This document shows positions 8,290 to 16,756 of a stretch of DNA of 64,000 bases, in pieces. A program made the translations under genes and the position numbers. Under the pieces are notes generated by a model that saw nothing but the letters and a program-made list of their open reading frames with translations, did not search any database and was not told the DNA's origin. The stretch is from positions 1 to 64,000 of the forward strand of contig NZ_BAGB01000062.1 in NCBI RefSeq assembly GCF_000308615.1, in the 5' to 3' direction. Source of the stretch: Nocardia jiangxiensis NBRC 101359 (GTDB lineage Bacteria > Actinomycetota > Actinomycetes > Mycobacteriales > Mycobacteriaceae). Each line of letters opens with the position of its first letter. Within the stretch, counting starts at the first letter, position 1.

Positions 8290-8937
8290 TCATCCGCGCG
8301 AGGCGCAGAGCAATCCGTCGCCGAGCGGGATCAGCACACTCGTCAGCCGCGGATCCTCGGCGATCGCGCGAGTGGCCGCGCGCACCGCCTGGGTTCCCGC
8401 ATCGCGTTGGGCCGGATCGGGCACCCGCCCGCCGAGCAGGGCGTTGTGCAGCATGATCGCGCCGCCCTCGCGCAACAGCCGCACACCTTGCTCCACGTAC
8501 TGCGGATGTTCGAGCGGGGCGGCATCGATGAACACCAGGTCGTAGGCGCCGTCGGCGAGCCGGGGCAGCACGTCCAGAGCGCGGCCGTTGATCAAGCGGG
8601 TGCGCGCGGGGGCGATCTGGGCGGTCCGGAACGCGTCGCGGGCCGCGCGCTGATGTTCGGGCTCGGAATCGATCGTGGTCAGCGTGCCGTCCTCGCGCAT
8701 ACCGTCCAGCAGCCACAAACCGCTGATCCCCGCGCCGGTGCCCACCTCGACCACCGCCCGCGCGCCCAGCAGTTGCGCGTACATACTCAGCAGCGCACCG
8801 ACCGACGGCGGGACGGGCGCGGCGCCCAGTTCGGTGGCGCGTTCCCGCGCGGCGAGGAGAACCTCGTCCTCGACCACGGAATCCTCGACGTACGCGAGGT
8901 TGCGTTGCAGGGCCGATGCGGTGGGTATGACGCTCAC
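8290..8937 (-). CDS. SAM-dependent O-methyltransferase (Rv1220c-like)
   Basis: 215 residues, an O-methyltransferase of the catechol/caffeoyl-CoA type. The SAM-binding motif I is VVEVGTGAGISGLWLL near residues 62-77. The acidic residue of motif II is in LTTIDSEPEH, and the metal-site region is DLVFIDAAPLEHPQYV with LHNALLGG after it. It lies between the TetR gene and the divergent sigE gene, the same place as Rv1220c in M. tuberculosis. The methyl acceptor is not known. Confidence 0.92.
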   Translation of the reverse strand: MSVIPTASALQRNLAYVEDSVVEDEVLLAARERATELGAAPVPPSVGALLSMYAQLLGARAVVEVGTGAGISGLWLLDGMREDGTLTTIDSEPEHQRAARDAFRTAQIAPARTRLINGRALDVLPRLADGAYDLVFIDAAPLEHPQYVEQGVRLLREGGAIMLHNALLGGRVPDPAQRDAGTQAVRAATRAIAEDPRLTSVLIPLGDGLLCASRG

Positions 8938-9089
8938 GCGTATGAGGCTAATCGCGGATCACCTGGACGGCCCGGCGACGCGAGCGCAGTTTTTCTCAGG
9001 TGTCGCTCAGGCTCCCCATACCACGGCCACATCGGGACCACGTTTAGTAAGGACTACGCAAAGGCCGACCGACCGTCGACCGGCGCCGG

Positions 9090-9116
9090 GGAACAACCTG
9101 ATACGCATCGACGGTT
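9090..9116 (+). promoter_or_regulatory. ECF-type promoter of sigE (GGAAC-N19-GTT)
   Basis: GGAAC at 9090-9094 and GTT at 9114-9116 are separated by 19 bases, matching the mycobacterial SigH/SigE-type consensus GGAAC...GTT. It lies about 70 bases before the sigE start. In M. tuberculosis sigE has a SigH-dependent promoter, so an equivalent is plausible here. Activity is inferred. Confidence 0.6.
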
Positions 9117-9126
9117 GTAACCGACA

Positions 9127-9142
9127 TACGACACGAGTCGTA
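9127..9142. promoter_or_regulatory. Inverted repeat in the sigE leader
   Basis: TACGAC (9127-9132) and GTCGTA (9137-9142) form a perfect dyad with a four-base spacer, 43 bases before the sigE start codon. It falls downstream of the proposed ECF promoter, so it could be an operator or a small leader hairpin. Confidence 0.4.
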
Positions 9143-9185
9143 GCAGCGCCGGGCGCGGTCCCGAGTAGGAGGTAACCCCATCCAC

Positions 9186-9926
9186 ATGGTCGATGCGGCG
9201 CGTGAGTTCGCCACCCTGCCCGAGTCGAGTGTGCCGATCGATGGCACCTCGGCCGAATACCCCCTGCCCGCGGCGGACGGCAGCGACCCTGCCGCGCTCC
9301 CCGCCCACCCCGACGAGGCCGTCGAGGCCGAACTCGCCGAGCCCGATCCGTTGTCGGGCACCGCGGCCTTCGACGCCACCGGCGACCGCACCATGATGCC
9401 CACCTGGGACGAGTTGGTCCGGGAACATGCCGACCGGGTCTACCGATTGGCATACCGTCTCACCGGCGATCCGCAGGACGCCGAGGATCTCACCCAGGAG
9501 ACGTTCATCCGCGTCTTCCGGTCGCTGCAGAGCTATCAGCCCGGCACGTTCGAGGGCTGGTTGCATCGCATCACCACGAACCTGTTCCTGGACATGGTGC
9601 GTCGCCGCAATCGGATCCGGATGGAGGCACTGCCCGAGGACTACGATCGCGTGCCGTCCGAGGGCCCCGACCCCGAGCAGGCCTACCACGACTCCCGCCT
9701 GGATCCTGACCTGCAATCCGCGCTCGACGCACTCGCGCCGGAATTCCGCGCCGCGGTGGTCCTGTGCGATATCGAAGGCCTGTCCTACGAGGAGATCGGC
9801 GCCACGCTCGGCGTCAAATTGGGCACCGTGCGCAGTCGCATCCACCGCGGGCGTCAAGCGCTGCGGGAGTACCTTGCGCATAATGGATCTCAGCCGCGGT
9901 TCGCCGCCACGGAGAAGGTCGGGTAA
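9186..9926 (+). CDS. sigE: ECF RNA polymerase sigma factor SigE
   Basis: 246 residues. An acidic, Ala-rich N-terminal extension of about 70 residues precedes sigma region 2 (WDELVREHADRVYRLAYR... to DMVRRRNR, about 75-145). A linker leads to region 4 (LDALAPEFRAAVVLCDIEGLSYEEIGATLGVKLGTVRSRIHRGR, about 180-230). The start ATG follows AGGAGG by 13 bases. Neighbours are the anti-sigma factor rseA, htrA and tatB, the same order as Rv1221-Rv1224. It should direct RNA polymerase to envelope-stress promoters in response to surface damage, detergent or heat. An ECF-like promoter upstream suggests control by a second sigma factor or by itself. Confidence 0.96.
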   Translation: MVDAAREFATLPESSVPIDGTSAEYPLPAADGSDPAALPAHPDEAVEAELAEPDPLSGTAAFDATGDRTMMPTWDELVREHADRVYRLAYRLTGDPQDAEDLTQETFIRVFRSLQSYQPGTFEGWLHRITTNLFLDMVRRRNRIRMEALPEDYDRVPSEGPDPEQAYHDSRLDPDLQSALDALAPEFRAAVVLCDIEGLSYEEIGATLGVKLGTVRSRIHRGRQALREYLAHNGSQPRFAATEKVG

Positions 9927-9999
9927 TTTACGGCCGTCGCCGACGGCGGAAATTCTGTTGGTGCCAGCTGTTGTCAGGTCGGAAGGGTGTGTACACCGT

Positions 10000-10434
10000 A
10001 TGAGTGGCCAGGAGCGCGATTCGGGTAACGCGGCCGGTAGAGCGCCCCAACGCCGACCCAGCTTCGCTCCGACCGAACATCTGGCCAGCGAGGCCATCGC
10101 CGCCTACGTCGACGGCGAGCTCCGGATGAATCCCTATCTACGTGCCGCCGAGCATCTGGCCCGGTGCCCCGAATGCGCGGCGGAGGTCGAGGCGCAGCAG
10201 CAGGCCCGCATCGCCCTGCGCCAGGCCGCCCAGATGCAGATTTCCGCACCGCACGATCTGCACGACACGCTGAGCCGGATCCCGCTGGCGGACCTCACCG
10301 GAAATGGCGTCGAAGATATGTCCCGCGGCCCGAGTTTCCTGGGCCTGCGCACGGATTCGTTCCGTTTCGCCTCTTCGGCGGACCGCGAATTGAGTTCCGA
10401 CAGCAGGCGATGGACCGGTTGGTGGCGCAAGTAG
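10000..10434 (+). CDS. rseA: Zinc-binding anti-sigma factor RseA
   Basis: 144 residues from ATG 10000, which lies in the space after sigE. The ZAS-domain zinc motif is HLARCPECAAE (His-x3-Cys-x2-Cys) near residues 53-60, preceded by YVDGELRMNPYLRAAE. It should bind SigE and keep it inactive until stress. In M. tuberculosis, redox change or PknB-dependent ClpC1P2 proteolysis releases SigE; whether the same holds here cannot be seen. It has no transmembrane segment, so like the mycobacterial protein it is cytosolic. The stop at 10432-10434 forms part of the likely htrA -10 box. Confidence 0.93.
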   Translation: MSGQERDSGNAAGRAPQRRPSFAPTEHLASEAIAAYVDGELRMNPYLRAAEHLARCPECAAEVEAQQQARIALRQAAQMQISAPHDLHDTLSRIPLADLTGNGVEDMSRGPSFLGLRTDSFRFASSADRELSSDSRRWTGWWRK

Positions 10435-10437
10435 AGT
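10432..10437 (+). promoter_or_regulatory. -10 box for leaderless htrA
   Basis: TAGAGT lies seven bases before the htrA GTG and overlaps the rseA stop codon. This TAnnnT spacing is the one found in front of leaderless mycobacterial genes. It would give htrA a transcript independent of sigE-rseA. Confidence 0.5.
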
Positions 10438-10444
10438 TCGTACT

Positions 10445-12034
10445 GTGACCACCGAATCGACGAACACCGGATCACAATCCGCGGCGGACGGGGCTGCTGG
10501 GCAGTCGTCCGCGTCGGATTCGGCGGCCAATCGGGGGAACCTGAGGCCGTCGGACGCACCGGTATTGGGCCCGCGGCCGGTCTACCGGCCGGATATCGAC
10601 AAGCACACCGCGCGCGCGTTCCGCCGCCCCGACGGGCAGAGCGGATCCTTCGCTCCCCACACCACGGCGCCGCAGCAGCAGGCCGCCGCACCCGAACTGG
10701 TGAACCGGCCGCCCGATTCGGTACTGGCCGAGGCGTTCGGCCGCCCCGAGGGCTCGGACGAGCTGCTCCAGCGCGATCCGGACGACACCGGAGACTCCGC
10801 CACCCCCGCCCCGCCCGGCGACCCGTGGCGCGATCCGGATGCCAGTGCCCGCCTCGGCGCACCCGCCGTCGGCACCCCGCAGCCCCCGCGTCCGCGTCCG
10901 GGCATCAAACTCAGCGCCCGCGAGGTCCTGTTCGGCAGCCGCGTCGCTCCCAAGGCTCTGGTCATTCTAGGCGTGATCGCGTTGGTCATCGGTCTGGCCG
11001 GTGGTCTGGTCGGCCGGCTCACCGCCGAGGCCACCTCGGTACTGACCTCCAAGAAGGTCACGCTGGCCCAGGACGGCGTTTCAGGGAAACCGCAGGGCTC
11101 GGTGTCCAAGGTCGTCGACTCCGTGATGCCCTCGGTGGTGCAGATCCGCGAGACCGTCGGCGACAACGGCGCGCTCGGCTCGGGCGTGGTCATCGACGGC
11201 GGCGGCTACATCGTCACCAACAATCACGTGATCTCGATGGTCGCGATGGACAGGACCAACCACGGCAAGATCCAGGTGACCTTCTCCGACGGCTCCCGGT
11301 TGCCGGCCTCGCTGGTCGGCCGCGACCCCAAGACCGACCTGGCGGTCCTGAAGGTCGACAACGTCAAGAACCTCACCGTCGCCCGCCTCGGCAAATCCGA
11401 CGACGTGCAGGTCGGCGACGCCACCCTCGCGATCGGTTCCCCGCTGGGTCTGCAGAAGACCGTCACCGCGGGCATCGTCAGCGCACTGCATCGCGCGATG
11501 GTCGAGACCCCGGAGGCCGGAGACGACACCGCCGGCGCGTTCGACGCGGTGCAGACCGATGCGGCGATCAACCACGGCAACTCCGGTGGCGCGCTGGTCG
11601 ACGGTCAGGGCAGGCTCATCGGCATCAACACGGCCATCCGCAGTGAGAGCGGCGGTTCGGTCGGACTCGGTTTCGCGATTCCGGTCGACCTGGTCAGGCG
11701 GGTCGCGCAGACGATCATTCACCACGGTGTGATCGAACACCCGTGGCTGGGCGTGAGCGCCAAGACCAAACAGGTCGAGAACGACACGCTCAGCGGCGCG
11801 GCCATCGCCGACGTGGTGGCCAACAGCCCGGCGGCAAAGGCCGGTCTGACCGAGGGCGATGTGGTGGTGAAGGTCGGCGATCGCGAGGTCACCGAACAGG
11901 CCGAACTCACCGTCGCGGTGATGTCCCAGCAGATCGGGCAGAAGGTCGATTTCCAGATCGTGCGCGATGGTCGGCAGGTCACCATTCCGGTGACGCTGGA
12001 ATCCGACCGGAACGCACCCAAGCCACCCCAGTAA
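10445..12034 (+). CDS. htrA: Membrane-anchored HtrA-like serine protease with PDZ domain
   Basis: 529 residues starting at GTG. A disordered, Pro-rich cytosolic region of about 170 residues is followed by one transmembrane helix (KALVILGVIALVIGLAGGL). The trypsin-like domain has the triad His261 (TNNHVI), Asp298 (TDLAVL) and Ser380 (GNSGGAL). A C-terminal PDZ domain begins near HPWLGVSAKTKQ. The protease faces the cell-envelope side and should degrade or process misfolded proteins. It lies after sigE-rseA and before tatB, as Rv1223 does, and is probably part of the SigE envelope-stress regulon. Confidence 0.95.
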   Translation: MTTESTNTGSQSAADGAAGQSSASDSAANRGNLRPSDAPVLGPRPVYRPDIDKHTARAFRRPDGQSGSFAPHTTAPQQQAAAPELVNRPPDSVLAEAFGRPEGSDELLQRDPDDTGDSATPAPPGDPWRDPDASARLGAPAVGTPQPPRPRPGIKLSAREVLFGSRVAPKALVILGVIALVIGLAGGLVGRLTAEATSVLTSKKVTLAQDGVSGKPQGSVSKVVDSVMPSVVQIRETVGDNGALGSGVVIDGGGYIVTNNHVISMVAMDRTNHGKIQVTFSDGSRLPASLVGRDPKTDLAVLKVDNVKNLTVARLGKSDDVQVGDATLAIGSPLGLQKTVTAGIVSALHRAMVETPEAGDDTAGAFDAVQTDAAINHGNSGGALVDGQGRLIGINTAIRSESGGSVGLGFAIPVDLVRRVAQTIIHHGVIEHPWLGVSAKTKQVENDTLSGAAIADVVANSPAAKAGLTEGDVVVKVGDREVTEQAELTVAVMSQQIGQKVDFQIVRDGRQVTIPVTLESDRNAPKPPQ

Positions 12035-12043
12035 CCTGGTCTC

Positions 12044-12469
12044 ATGTTCGATATCGGCTGGCCCGAGATGATGATCCTGGTGGTTGCCGCCTTGGTCGTG
12101 CTCGGGCCGGAACGGTTGCCCGGGGCTATCCGCTGGACCGCGCAGAGTCTGCGTCAGGTACGCGATTACGCGAGTGGCGCCACCAATCAGCTGCGCAGTG
12201 AACTCGGTCCGGAGTTCGACGAGCTGCGCAAACCGCTCGACGAGTTCAACGAGCTGCGTAAACCACTCGACGAGTTGCGCGGGATGACGCCACGTTCGAT
12301 GGTGACCAAACACCTGTTGAACGGTGACGACTCGATTTTCACCGGCAATTTCGACAAGCCGGGCGGTACGTCGCCGGAGTCGGCGGGGCCGTACACCCCG
12401 CCGCAGACTCCCGCGCCGAAACCGCTGGGGCACAACGAGAAGCCACCCATCGATTTCGACGCAACATAA
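12044..12469 (+). CDS. tatB: Sec-independent translocase subunit TatB
   Basis: 141 residues. An N-terminal transmembrane helix with FDIGWPEMMILVVAALVVLGPERLP carries the Glu8 and the GPERLP hinge that mark TatB. An amphipathic helix follows (AIRWTAQSLRQVRDYASG) and then a charged, Pro-rich tail. With TatA and TatC it exports folded twin-arginine substrates; the Rv2525c-like protein at 46398-47129 is one likely client in this window. A TAACCT box six bases before the ATG, overlapping the htrA stop, would allow leaderless expression. Confidence 0.95.
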   Translation: MFDIGWPEMMILVVAALVVLGPERLPGAIRWTAQSLRQVRDYASGATNQLRSELGPEFDELRKPLDEFNELRKPLDELRGMTPRSMVTKHLLNGDDSIFTGNFDKPGGTSPESAGPYTPPQTPAPKPLGHNEKPPIDFDAT

Positions 12470-12546
12470 CGATTTCGGCCCGGACCGGCCGGTCGCCCAG
12501 CAGTGTTCGGCAAGGTAGCGGGCCGACGCGCGTTCGCAATCGGAAA

Positions 12547-12595
12547 TACCACGTCAAGTGGTCTAGACACATACCACTGTCGAGGTATCTAGACT
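12547..12595 (+). promoter_or_regulatory. Multi-dyad leaderless promoter of the HTH gene
   Basis: Alternating TACCAC and GTGGT boxes make overlapping inverted repeats: 12548-12552 with 12558-12562, and 12557-12562 with 12573-12578. ATACC (12571-12575) also pairs with GGTAT (12584-12588). TCTAGAC occurs twice, 26 bases apart (12562-12568 and 12588-12594). TAGACT at 12590-12595 is a -10 box six bases before the ATG, so transcription should begin at the start codon. Confidence 0.6.
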
Positions 12596-12601
12596 GCGCA
12601 C

Positions 12602-13438
12602 ATGTCGGCCGATGAGGTGGCACGGGTGTTCGCGATCGATGACAAGGTCGAACGCCTCAAGGCGGCCACCGACGGAGTCGCCCAGGCGCAGCAGACCATC
12701 AACGAGCTCACGCGCATCCGGCGAGCAGTCATCCGAGATCTGCATGCCGAAGGGTGGACCTTCGCCAGAATCGGTGCGGCCGCGGGACTTTCGCGTGCCC
12801 GGATCCATCAGGTGAGCACCCAGGGGCCGGTGCCGGAGGGGCTGTTCTTCGGACACGGTCCGCTGACCATCGTCACGCCCGAGGTGCGCAGCACCACCCG
12901 CGCCGCGCCGCTGGTCGGCGCACCCGATGCCACGGCGCCGCACCGCCTCGAGGAATTGCTGCGTGAACTGGGCTTCTCGGTGACCGTGGAACGTTTCCTC
13001 CCCGGCCGGGCGCTGGATCTGGAACGCGACGGACTCATCATCCTGGGCGGTCCGGAACTCTCGCCGAGCCTGCGCTATCTCACCGCCGCCGATCCGCGAC
13101 TACGTCGCACCATCGCCCGCGCCGGGCGGGTGCGCCGCGGCATCGAGGACCGGGCCGCCCGCCGCGTCTACCGTCCCGGCGGCACCGAACCCTACGACAT
13201 CGCCTATCTGGCCCGCCTGCACCGCCCCGACAGCCACGGCACGGTGCTGCTCATCGACGGCCTGCACCCGCCCGGATCGCTCGGCGCGATCCGCCTGCTG
13301 GCCACCCGTCTGGCCACCCTGCACGAGCGCGCGGGCACCCACCCGTTCTCGGCCGTGGTCGGCGTCCGCTACGACCGCAACACGGGCGAACCGCTCGAGG
13401 CGGATCTGCTCACACCCATCTACCGCCACGAACGGTGA
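12602..13438 (+). CDS. HTH protein with C-terminal GGP-type domain, unknown function
   Basis: 278 residues. Residues 1-70 are helical and end in a sigma-region-4-like helix-turn-helix: IRDLHAEGWTFARIGAAAGLSRARIHQV. The rest contains LIILGGPELSP, YDIAYLARLHRP and LLIDGLHPPGSLGAIRLLA. I recall a similar pattern in uncharacterised actinobacterial domains with GGPxxN and GxHGxGT motifs, but no function is established. There is no transmembrane helix. It probably acts as a small-ligand-responsive regulator or cytosolic sensor. The promoter is full of dyads, which suggests autoregulation. It converges with gpgS, 52 bases away. Confidence 0.75.
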   Translation: MSADEVARVFAIDDKVERLKAATDGVAQAQQTINELTRIRRAVIRDLHAEGWTFARIGAAAGLSRARIHQVSTQGPVPEGLFFGHGPLTIVTPEVRSTTRAAPLVGAPDATAPHRLEELLRELGFSVTVERFLPGRALDLERDGLIILGGPELSPSLRYLTAADPRLRRTIARAGRVRRGIEDRAARRVYRPGGTEPYDIAYLARLHRPDSHGTVLLIDGLHPPGSLGAIRLLATRLATLHERAGTHPFSAVVGVRYDRNTGEPLEADLLTPIYRHER

Positions 13439-13490
13439 CGACAGGCTCACCGGCGGCCTGCGAGCGGTGAACAGGCCCGGGAGCGACTCC

Positions 13491-14438
13491 TCAGGCAGCG
13501 ACGATCGCCGGACGCAGCGTATTCATCGGGGGACGATCCTCCAGCGAGACGTCGGTGGTCAACGCCGTGAATTCGTCGCCTACCAGCGGAAACTGGGTCA
13601 AGGCGGCGCCCGAATCACGAATTCCGGTGCGGCCCAGCATGGTTCCCATGATCTGGCGGCTCATCACGCCCAGGTCGGACAGCGGGCGGTTGCGGTGGGT
13701 GCGCACGCCCAGGTTGACCTGGCCGATGGCGGACATGCCGAGCAGATCGTAGGTGTCCAGCAGCAGGCCGATCTCGACGCCGTAGCCGGGCGCGAAGGGC
13801 ACCGCGGTGAGCAGCTCCCGGGTACCGGCGTATTCGCCGCCGAGCGGTTGCAGCACCGTGGACAGGTCCGGGCGCAGCGCCGCCAGCAGAGGGCGGGCCA
13901 CCAGTTCGGTGACCCGGCCGCCGCCGTTGTGGTCGACCGTCTGGCCCTGCCGCAGCGGACGACGGTAGTACGCCTTCACCAGATGCATATCCGGCACGGT
14001 CAGCAGCGGGCCGAGCAGCCGGGGCACGAAGGACGGATCCGGGTCGATCAGATCGGAGTCGACGAACGCGATCAGATCACCGGAGGTGACCGCCAGCGAA
14101 CGCCACAGCACCTCCCCCTTGCCGGGGACCGGATCCAGTTCCGGCACAGCCTGTTCGCGGCTGACCACGCGTGCTCCGGCGGCGCGCGCGCGTTCGGCGG
14201 TGGCGTCGGTGGAACCGGAATCCAGCACCACCAATTCGTCCACCAGGGTGCCCAGCAGCGGCAGGATGCTCGCCACCACGTCGGCGACGGTGTTCTCCTC
14301 GTTCAGTGCGGGCAGCACCACGGAGACGGTGCGGCCCGCTTTGGCGGCGACGAGTTCGTCGACGGTCCAGTCCGGGCGGTCCCAGGTGTTGCTGGTGGCC
14401 CAGGTGTTGTCGGGAATACGGTCGGGGTTGGTCGTCAT
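13491..14438 (-). CDS. gpgS: Glucosyl-3-phosphoglycerate synthase
   Basis: 315 residues from ATG 14438, chosen because it overlaps the folP2 stop in ATGA; a longer frame upstream is only folP2 shadow. A GT-A fold glycosyltransferase (GT81): VSVVLPALNEENTVADVV, LDSGSTDAT, and the metal-binding VDSDLIDPDP. It transfers glucose from a nucleotide sugar to 3-phosphoglycerate, the first step to glucosylglycerate and methylglucose lipopolysaccharides that modulate fatty acid synthesis. The gene pair folP2-gpgS is the same as Rv1207-Rv1208 in M. tuberculosis. Confidence 0.95.
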   Translation of the reverse strand: MTTNPDRIPDNTWATSNTWDRPDWTVDELVAAKAGRTVSVVLPALNEENTVADVVASILPLLGTLVDELVVLDSGSTDATAERARAAGARVVSREQAVPELDPVPGKGEVLWRSLAVTSGDLIAFVDSDLIDPDPSFVPRLLGPLLTVPDMHLVKAYYRRPLRQGQTVDHNGGGRVTELVARPLLAALRPDLSTVLQPLGGEYAGTRELLTAVPFAPGYGVEIGLLLDTYDLLGMSAIGQVNLGVRTHRNRPLSDLGVMSRQIMGTMLGRTGIRDSGAALTQFPLVGDEFTALTTDVSLEDRPPMNTLRPAIVAA

Positions 14439-15313
14439 ACCAGACCTCGCAGAGTTCGTGCGGGAGGACGGATGCCCTGGATGGCCGCGATCATGTCCAC
14501 CACTCGCCGGGTCGCGGCGACCTCGTGGACTCGGAAGACGCGAGCGCCGGCCGCGGCTGCCCATGCCGTTGCTGCCAATGTGCCCTCCAATCGCTCGGAC
14601 AGGCCGACACCCAGAGTCTCCCCGATGAAATCCTTATTGCTCAGCGCCATCAAGACCGGCCATCCGGTATTTACAAGAATGTCCACGGCACGCAACAGTT
14701 CGAGCCCGTGGTAGGTGTTCTTGCCGAAATCGTGGGTCGGGTCGATGAGGATCGAATCCTTCGCCACACCCGCGGCCGCGGCGTTCTCCGCGGCCCGCAC
14801 CACCGTCTCGGTGACCTGCGCCACCACGTCGGTATAACGCACCCGATGCGGCCGCGTACGCGGCCGCGCGCCCCCGGTATGACTGCACACGATCCCCGCG
14901 CCCAGCTCGGCGGCCACACCGGCCAGATCGGGATCCGCCCCCGCCCACGTGTCGTTGATCAGATCGGCCCCCTCGGCCACCGCGGCCCGCGCCACCTCGC
15001 CCCGCCAGGTGTCCACACTGATCAACAGCTCGGGATACCGCTCCCGGATCGCCGCGACGAACGGCACCACCCGCCGCGTCTCCTCGGCCGCATCCACCAC
15101 ATCCCCCGGCCCGGCCTTCACCCCGCCGATATCGACCAGATCGGCGCCCTCCGCGACCGCCCGATCCACCGCCGACAACGCCGCGTCATCGGAGAAGGTG
15201 GCCCCCCGGTCGTAGAACGAATCCGGCGTGCGATTCACGATCGCCATCACCAGCGCCCGATCCTCCGCCACCGTTTTCCCGCACAAAGTAGGCAACGGCG
15301 GCGTGGAACTCAT
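14435..15313 (-). CDS. folP2: Dihydropteroate synthase homologue FolP2
   Basis: 292 residues from ATG 15313; further upstream starts exist but match no family residues. A TIM-barrel DHPS fold with MAIVNRTPDSFYDRGATF near the N-terminus, VDIGGVKAGPG, LISVDTWR, DLINDTWAG and LMALSNKDFIGETLG. It follows FolP2 of mycobacteria closely, including the altered pterin loop (IVNRTPDSFYD instead of the FolP1 IVNVTPDSFSDGG). Mycobacterial FolP2 is reported to lack DHPS activity, so its role here may be other than folate synthesis. It overlaps and is probably co-translated with gpgS. Confidence 0.92.
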   Translation of the reverse strand: MSSTPPLPTLCGKTVAEDRALVMAIVNRTPDSFYDRGATFSDDAALSAVDRAVAEGADLVDIGGVKAGPGDVVDAAEETRRVVPFVAAIRERYPELLISVDTWRGEVARAAVAEGADLINDTWAGADPDLAGVAAELGAGIVCSHTGGARPRTRPHRVRYTDVVAQVTETVVRAAENAAAAGVAKDSILIDPTHDFGKNTYHGLELLRAVDILVNTGWPVLMALSNKDFIGETLGVGLSERLEGTLAATAWAAAAGARVFRVHEVAATRRVVDMIAAIQGIRPPARTLRGLV

Positions 15314-15433
15314 ACTCAGACTGTACTGGACCAGCATCCCCCGCTCTCCGAGCTGATCGGGTCCCCGGTTCCACATGCCCGTGCTCGGGAGCGAACCGTG
15401 GACAGTCGGCACGCCGACTCGGTCCTGCGGGTC

Positions 15434-16117
15434 CTACGGCGTGTGCGGTTCGAGTTCGTCGCTGTGGCCGGAGCGGACCAGGATCAGAATGCTGACGACG
15501 AACACCCATGCGGGGAACGCCAGCGTCGTCCATCGGCTCGTATCCCCGGCGATCAGCAGAGCCACGGCCAGCAGATACGTGAGGGCGGCCAGCCAACGCG
15601 GCATCAGTCCCGTCTTCAGCCAGATCGTCCCCAGTGAAGTCATGAACACCGCGGCCATGCGCAGCGCGTAGGTCTGGCTCGCCGAGATGACGATCGCCCT
15701 GCCGAAGGCGAGGACCTCCGCATGTGCGGCCGGGTCCGCGGCGCCGTTTCCAGTCGACAGCAATCCTGCGGCAACAACGGTGGCAACGAACATCATGGCC
15801 AGGAACAGCAGCCCGCTGCCGAGGAATATCGAGAGGAAGAATCGGTCCTCACTCCGCCCGAACCCGTCACGAACGACGCCGATGAACCACAGGAAACCGA
15901 TGCCCGCGAACGGCATCAGCACCGTCGCCGTCGTGATCGTCCCGTGCTGACTCTGCAGCCAGCGAGCCAAATCCGCGGCGTTGCCGGGCATCCTGATACG
16001 AACCAGGATCAGCGTGGTGGCCAGAAGCACCGCGAAGACCACTCCGGCCACGGCGGCAGCGCGCGGAGTCGAGAGCCGATGCGGCGGCGAGGAGGTGATG
16101 TGCGGCGATGTGGGCAT
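15434..16117 (-). CDS. Six-helix membrane protein of unknown function
   Basis: 227 residues from ATG 16117; ATG 16147 would add ten. About six transmembrane helices: AAAVAGVVFAVLLATTLILV, then ATVLMPFAGIGFLWFIGVV, IFLGSGLLFLAMMFVATVVAAGLL, a helix in TYALRMAAVFMTSLGTIWL, and two in the last third. No catalytic or transport motif is recognised. It lies 120 bases upstream of folP2 on the same strand and is divergent from the DyP unit. Confidence 0.8.
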   Translation of the reverse strand: MPTSPHITSSPPHRLSTPRAAAVAGVVFAVLLATTLILVRIRMPGNAADLARWLQSQHGTITTATVLMPFAGIGFLWFIGVVRDGFGRSEDRFFLSIFLGSGLLFLAMMFVATVVAAGLLSTGNGAADPAAHAEVLAFGRAIVISASQTYALRMAAVFMTSLGTIWLKTGLMPRWLAALTYLLAVALLIAGDTSRWTTLAFPAWVFVVSILILVRSGHSDELEPHTP

Positions 16118-16195
16118 TACGGCATCCCGTCGACGAGGCAGAAGCATACTATGGCAAATGCACGGCTTACTTATGCGGTCGAGGAGGGCGTCGAT

Positions 16196-16756
16196 ATGTC
16201 CGATTCTGATACCGACTGGGCCGAACCAGCGGCGGTAGCCATTCCGAAGGAGGGCTACTTCGAGTTGCAGCGGGGCCGGTACGGTCCGCTCTACCCGCGG
16301 ACGCCCGCATGTTACGGATTCTCGATCATCGCGAAGGTGAAACCCGGACGGGAAGAAGCGATTCGGGCGTACGGCAAGCAGATCGAAGAGGCGGTCGCGA
16401 ACAGTCCGAATGTGCTTGCGCCGCTACGTCTGCACTACCTGCGCTGGGTGCTCTTCGATGTCGGATCCGGCCTGCATTTCCAATACCAGGGGATCTTCGA
16501 CACCGATTTCGACAAGTACACCGAAGATGCCGTGACGCTGTTCAGCCAGACCGGCATCACGACCGTATTCACGAATCTCGAAGGGTTCCCGGAGGATTGG
16601 AAGGAGAACCCCGATTCGTTCGTCGAGTTCGTCCGGGCGCACCAGTGCCCGAGCTTTCTCGAATACGGCGAATACCCCTATGTCACCGCCGACGAGATCA
16701 AGAAGGCACTGCGGTTGAAGTCGGCGTTCTCCGACATGCTCGACCAGATGCAATGA
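16196..16756 (+). CDS. Dimeric alpha-beta-barrel-like protein of the DyP peroxidase unit
   Basis: 186 residues from ATG 16196, preceded by GAGGAGGG at a good distance. The middle part, GFSIIAKVKPGREEAIRAYG through LHYLRWVLFDVGSGLHFQYQGIFDTDFDKYTEDAV, looks like the ferredoxin-like fold found beside or fused to heme peroxidases and small monooxygenases. Identification is by eye. It is the first of three same-strand genes; its stop overlaps the DyP start in ATGA. A role as a partner or substrate-binding subunit of the peroxidase is inferred from this coupling. Confidence 0.75.
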   Translation: MSDSDTDWAEPAAVAIPKEGYFELQRGRYGPLYPRTPACYGFSIIAKVKPGREEAIRAYGKQIEEAVANSPNVLAPLRLHYLRWVLFDVGSGLHFQYQGIFDTDFDKYTEDAVTLFSQTGITTVFTNLEGFPEDWKENPDSFVEFVRAHQCPSFLEYGEYPYVTADEIKKALRLKSAFSDMLDQMQ

